From Hymenobacter citatus (GTDB lineage: Bacteria > Bacteroidota > Bacteroidia > Cytophagales > Hymenobacteraceae), in assembly GCF_014333615.1 (NCBI RefSeq), contig NZ_JACSCY010000001.1, positions 434,001 to 498,000 of the forward strand: DNA of 64,000 nucleotides, in the 5' to 3' direction. Shown in pieces: positions 60,602 through 64,000 of the stretch. The translations under genes and the position numbers were made by a program. A model generated the notes under the pieces. It was not told the origin of the DNA. It saw only the letters and a program-made list of their open reading frames with translations, and did no database searches. Position 1 is the stretch's first letter, and every line of letters begins with the position of its first letter.

Positions 60602-63600
60602 TTACATATTTCGCCGGTACTGCCCGCCTACCTCAAACAGCGCATTCGTCACCTGCCCGAGCGAGCAGAACTTCACGGTTTCCATCAGCTCCTCGAACAG
60701 ATTTCCGTTGGCAATGGCGACTTGTTGCAGCTGTTTCAGGCGCTGCTCGGCGGTGCCGTGGTTGCGGGCGTGCAGGGCTTCCAGCATCGTGATTTGGTAC
60801 TGCTTTTCCTCCTCCGTGGCCCGGATAACCTCGGCCGGGATGACCGTGGGCGAGCCTTTGGAGGAGAGGAAGGTATTCACGCCGATGATGGGATACTCGC
60901 CCGTGTGCTTCAGCATCTCGTAGTGCATGCTTTCCTCCTGAATCTTGCCGCGCTGGTACATGGTTTCCATGGCGCCCAGCACGCCGCCGCGCTCCGTGAT
61001 ACGGTCAAACTCGGCCAATACGGCTTCCTCTACCAGGTCGGTCAGCTCCTCGATGATGAAGGAGCCCTGGATCGGGTTTTCGTTTTTTGCCAGGCCCAGC
61101 TCGCGGTTTATGATGAGCTGGATAGCCATAGCCCGGCGCACCGACTCCTCCGTGGGCGTGGTGATGGCCTCATCGTAGGCGTTGGTGTGCAGGGAGTTGC
61201 AGTTGTCGTAGATGGCGTAGAGCGCCTGCAACGTGGTACGGATATCGTTGAAGTCGATTTCCTGGGCGTGCAGGCTGCGGCCTGAGGTCTGGATGTGGTA
61301 CTTCAACATCTGCGAGCGGGCGTTGGCGCCGTACTTCAGCTTCATGGCCTTGGCCCAGATGCGGCGCGCCACGCGGCCAATCACGGCGTACTCGGGGTCG
61401 ATGCCGTTGGAGAAGAAGAACGACAGGTTGGGCGCGAAGTCGTTCACGTCCATGCCCCGGCTCACGTAGTACTCCACAAAGGTGAAGCCGTTGCTGAGGG
61501 TAAGGGCCAGTTGGGTGATGGGGTTGGCGCCCGCCTCGGCAATGTGGTAGCCCGAAATCGAGACGGAGTAGAAGTTGCGCACCTTCTCCTGGATGAAGTA
61601 CTCCTGCACGTCGCCCATCAGGCGCAGGGCAAACTCGGTGCTGAAGATGCAGGTGTTCTGAGCCTGGTCTTCCTTCAGGATATCGGCCTGCACGGTGCCG
61701 CGCACCTGCGAGAGGGTGCGCGCCTTGATGGGGGCGTACACGTCGGCGGGTAGGACCTGGTCGCCGGTGACGCCGAGGAGCAGCAGGCCCAGCCCGTCGT
61801 TGCCTTCGGGTAGGGCGCCTTGGTAGCGGGGGCGGGGCTGGCCGTATTCTTTATATAAGGAGTCGATTTTCTGGTTGACTTCGTCTTCCAGCCCGTTCTC
61901 CTTAATATATAGCTCGCACTGCTGGTCGATGGCGGCATTCATGAAGAAAGCGGCCAGCGTGGCGGCGGGGCCGTTGATGGTCATGCTCACCGACGTGCTG
62001 GGGTTGGCCAGGTTGAAGCCGGAGTAGAGCTTCTTGGCGTCGTCGAGGCAGCAAATGCTCACGCCCGCGTTGCCGATTTTGCCATAGATGTCGGGCCGGT
62101 GGTCGGGGTCCTCGCCGTAGAGCGTCACCGAGTCGAAGGCCGTGCTCAGGCGCTTGGCGGGTAGGCCCATGCTCACGTAGTGGAAGCGCCGGTTGGTGCG
62201 CTCGGGACCGCCTTCGCCGGCAAACATGCGGGTAGGGTCTTCGCCCTCGCGCTTAAACGGAAACACGCCGGCTGTGTAAGGAAACTCGCCGGGCACGTTT
62301 TCCTGGAGCTGCCAGCGCAGCAAGTCGCCCCAGGCCGTGTAGCGGGGTAGGGACACCTTGGGAATCTGCTGGCCCGAGAGGCTCTGGGTGTGCGTCTGGA
62401 TGCGGATTTCTTTGTCGCGCACCTTAAACACAAACTCCGGCGCTTTATAGGCGGCTACCTTGTGCGGCCAGGTTTCCAGGAGTTTCCAGTTTTGCCCGTC
62501 CAGCCGCAGCTTGACTTCCTCGAATGCGGCCTCCAGGCCGGCCACGAGTGTGCCGGCGTCGAGTCCTGGGCTGCTCCCGCTGGCTCCGCTAGGGCTTCCG
62601 GCCCCGAGGCTGCGGACGGTTTCGACACTTTGCTGAAGTCCGAAAAGCTGCTGGGCAGTTGCGGATTGTTGCTGGACCCACTGGTCATATTGGCGGTTGG
62701 TTTCGGCTATTTCAGAAAGATAACGCGTGCGGTGGGGCGGAATGATATAAATCTTCTCCGATTCGCCCACCGGCGTTTCTAGGTGCGAGGCAAAGGTAGC
62801 GCCCGTTTTTTCCTCCAGCACGTGCAGCACGGCCCGGTAGAGGCGGTTCATGCCGGGGTCGTTGAACTGGGAGGCAATGGTGCCGAACACCGGCATCTGG
62901 TCCAGCGGCGCGTCCCACTGCTGGTGGTTGCGCTGATACTGCTTGCGCACGTCGCGCAGGGCGTCGAGGGCGCCGCGCTTGTCGAACTTGTTGAGGGCGA
63001 TGACGTCGGCAAAGTCCAGCATGTCAATCTTTTCCAGCTGGGTAGCGGCGCCGTACTCGGGTGTCATCACGTAGAGGCTGGCGTCGGAGTGCTCGGTTAT
63101 TTCCGTGTCGGACTGCCCAATGCCGGAGGTTTCGAGGATAATCAGGTCGAAGTCGGCGGCGCGCACCACGTCCACGGCGTCCTGCACGTACTTGCTGAGC
63201 GCCAGGTTGCTCTGGCGGGTAGCGAGGCTGCGCATATACACCCGCGGCGAGTTGATGGCGTTCATCCGAATCCGGTCGCCTAGAAGCGCCCCGCCGGTCT
63301 TGCGCTTGCTGGGGTCGACGGAAATGATGGCAATGGTCTTATCAGGAAAGTCGAGCAGAAAGCGCCGCACCAGCTCGTCCACGAGGCTGGACTTGCCTGC
63401 CCCACCGGTGCCGGTGATGCCTAAAATAGGAGCCGTCTGCCGGTCCGACGCCGTAGGCGTCCGACCGGTTGTCGTTGTAGTCGTTGCTGATTCAGGAGCA
63501 GCTTCACTTGCTACCGGTGCGGCCGGTTCGCTCGGCGCGGGCGTCAGCAACGACGACCGGTCGGACGGCTGCGCCGTCGGACCGGGGGACGACACCTCTT

Positions 63601-64000
63601 GCCGCACCCGCTCGAACTCCTGCGGGAAGTTTTCGGCAGCCGAAATCAGGCGGCCGATGCTGCGGGCGTCTTTCTCTTTCAGGTGCTTCACCTCGCCGTT
63701 GAGGTGCTGGCCGGTCGGGAAGTCAGCCTTTTCCAGCAGGTCGTTGATCATGCCTTGTAGGCCCAGGGCGCGGCCGTCGTCGGGCGAGTAGATGCGGGTG
63801 ATGCCGTACTGCATCAGCTCCTCAATCTCGGAGGGCAGAATCACGCCGCCGCCGCCGCCGAAGATGCGGATGTGGCCCGCGCCGCGCTCCTGCAGCAGGT
63901 CGTGCATGTACTTAAAGTACTCGTTGTGCCCGCCCTGGTAGCTGGTAATGGCAATGGCCTGCGCATCTTCCTGCACGGCGCAGTCCACAATCTCCTGCAC
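60602..64000 (-). CDS. icmF: Fused isobutyryl-CoA mutase (IcmF), 5' end outside the window
   Basis: 1132 residues are visible; the gene runs past the right edge and its N-terminus is missing, including the expected DxHxxG B12-binding motif. Visible order: the end of the B12-binding domain ('[31 protein letters not shown]'), an unusually long Ala/Pro/Thr-rich linker, the MeaB-like G-protein chaperone domain with P-loop 'GTGGAGKSS', a linker, then the mutase substrate domain ('[20 protein letters not shown]', '[16 protein letters not shown]'). IcmF isomerises isobutyryl-CoA and butyryl-CoA using adenosylcobalamin. The linker DNA (63440-63585) carries palindromes. A terminator follows. Confidence 0.93.
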   Translation of the reverse strand: MQEIVDCAVQEDAQAIAITSYQGGHNEYFKYMHDLLQERGAGHIRIFGGGGGVILPSEIEELMQYGITRIYSPDDGRALGLQGMINDLLEKADFPTGQHLNGEVKHLKEKDARSIGRLISAAENFPQEFERVRQEVSSPGPTAQPSDRSSLLTPAPSEPAAPVASEAAPESATTTTTTGRTPTASDRQTAPILGITGTGGAGKSSLVDELVRRFLLDFPDKTIAIISVDPSKRKTGGALLGDRIRMNAINSPRVYMRSLATRQSNLALSKYVQDAVDVVRAADFDLIILETSGIGQSDTEITEHSDASLYVMTPEYGAATQLEKIDMLDFADVIALNKFDKRGALDALRDVRKQYQRNHQQWDAPLDQMPVFGTIASQFNDPGMNRLYRAVLHVLEEKTGATFASHLETPVGESEKIYIIPPHRTRYLSEIAETNRQYDQWVQQQSATAQQLFGLQQSVETVRSLGAGSPSGASGSSPGLDAGTLVAGLEAAFEEVKLRLDGQNWKLLETWPHKVAAYKAPEFVFKVRDKEIRIQTHTQSLSGQQIPKVSLPRYTAWGDLLRWQLQENVPGEFPYTAGVFPFKREGEDPTRMFAGEGGPERTNRRFHYVSMGLPAKRLSTAFDSVTLYGEDPDHRPDIYGKIGNAGVSICCLDDAKKLYSGFNLANPSTSVSMTINGPAATLAAFFMNAAIDQQCELYIKENGLEDEVNQKIDSLYKEYGQPRPRYQGALPEGNDGLGLLLLGVTGDQVLPADVYAPIKARTLSQVRGTVQADILKEDQAQNTCIFSTEFALRLMGDVQEYFIQEKVRNFYSVSISGYHIAEAGANPITQLALTLSNGFTFVEYYVSRGMDVNDFAPNLSFFFSNGIDPEYAVIGRVARRIWAKAMKLKYGANARSQMLKYHIQTSGRSLHAQEIDFNDIRTTLQALYAIYDNCNSLHTNAYDEAITTPTEESVRRAMAIQLIINRELGLAKNENPIQGSFIIEELTDLVEEAVLAEFDRITERGGVLGAMETMYQRGKIQEESMHYEMLKHTGEYPIIGVNTFLSSKGSPTVIPAEVIRATEEEKQYQITMLEALHARNHGTAEQRLKQLQQVAIANGNLFEELMETVKFCSLGQVTNALFEVGGQYRRNM
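63440..63585. repeat. Palindrome doublet inside the icmF linker coding sequence
   Basis: Two 29-base hairpins, CCGGTCCGACGCC+GTA+GGCGTCCGACCGG (63440-63468) and CCGGTCGGACGGC+TGC+GCCGTCGGACCGG (63557-63585), each with one mismatch pair, are joined by sequence that also pairs (GTCGTTG..GTCGTTGCTGA with TCAGCAACGAC). The arrangement resembles REP doublets. Translated, it gives the Ala/Pro/Thr-rich linker between the B12-binding and G-protein domains. Confidence 0.8.

Overview
The window looks like chromosome of a Hymenobacter-type member of the Bacteroidota (Cytophagales). The evidence is GC-rich coding sequence (roughly 60% by eye), very frequent 'gtaggg' runs, three proteins with type IX secretion sorting or gliding-type C-terminal domains, family-specific genes (DUF5723, DUF4920, DUF2279, DUF2147), and candidate promoters of the Bacteroidota TTTG/TAnnTTTG type. 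The taxon is an inference; no rRNA or tRNA gene is visible. About 53 genes are supported, many encoding exported, lipid-anchored or outer-membrane proteins.

Layout. 0-6.7 kb (+): a partial gene, a secreted multidomain metalloprotease, a DUF1028 protein, a histidine-phosphatase lipoprotein and an M28 peptidase. 6.9-13.6 kb: OmpA-type lipoprotein (-), a subtilase overlapping a beta-barrel gene (+), a small lipoprotein, an M23 peptidase (-) and an XRE membrane protein. 13.7-18.1 kb (+): a two-motif aspartic protease, HMG-CoA lyase, a TlpA-like protein and LutA. 18.3-25.6 kb: dapA (-), polysaccharide deacetylase (+), then (-) a rhodanese/esterase pair, ligA, DUF4920 and a DUF3108-like protein. 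25.8-30.7 kb (+): a frameshifted gene, an orphan COX3, a GNAT enzyme and an M16 peptidase. 30.8-35.9 kb (-): a gliding-type CTD protein, a hypothetical gene, two DUF2147 paralogues, an unusual small (+) transcription unit and an NlpC/P60 protein. 36-38.9 kb (+): M61 peptidase and a LuxR-type regulator. 39.1-47.6 kb (-): a beta-propeller-like T9SS protein, DUF5723, kup, a small membrane protein, FKBP, a methyltransferase and a 44-residue peptide. 47.8-55 kb: a beta-barrel (+), DUF2279, GH29 fucosidase, aldo/keto reductase, DUF1493 and PBP2 (-). 55.7-64 kb: DUF892 (+), an MBL-fold protein, a broken RAYT transposase, Fic, a low-GC double-HEPN-like protein, and icmF running off the right edge.

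The genes are mostly core and envelope functions. The parts that stand out are between or inside genes. Several families of hairpin repeats, some with perfect stems of 36-46 bp, sit at gene 3' ends. One family brackets a RAYT (REP-associated) transposase split by a single TAG. A palindrome doublet lies inside the icmF coding sequence, where it encodes an interdomain linker. A strongly AT-rich gene with two RxxxxH motifs lies between icmF and fic. At 34.76-35.15 kb there is a compact unit with a near-consensus promoter, a perfect Shine-Dalgarno sequence (rare in this phylum), a 23-codon ORF and a terminator-like hairpin; I could not identify it. No CRISPR array, prophage, intact insertion sequence or replication origin was seen.
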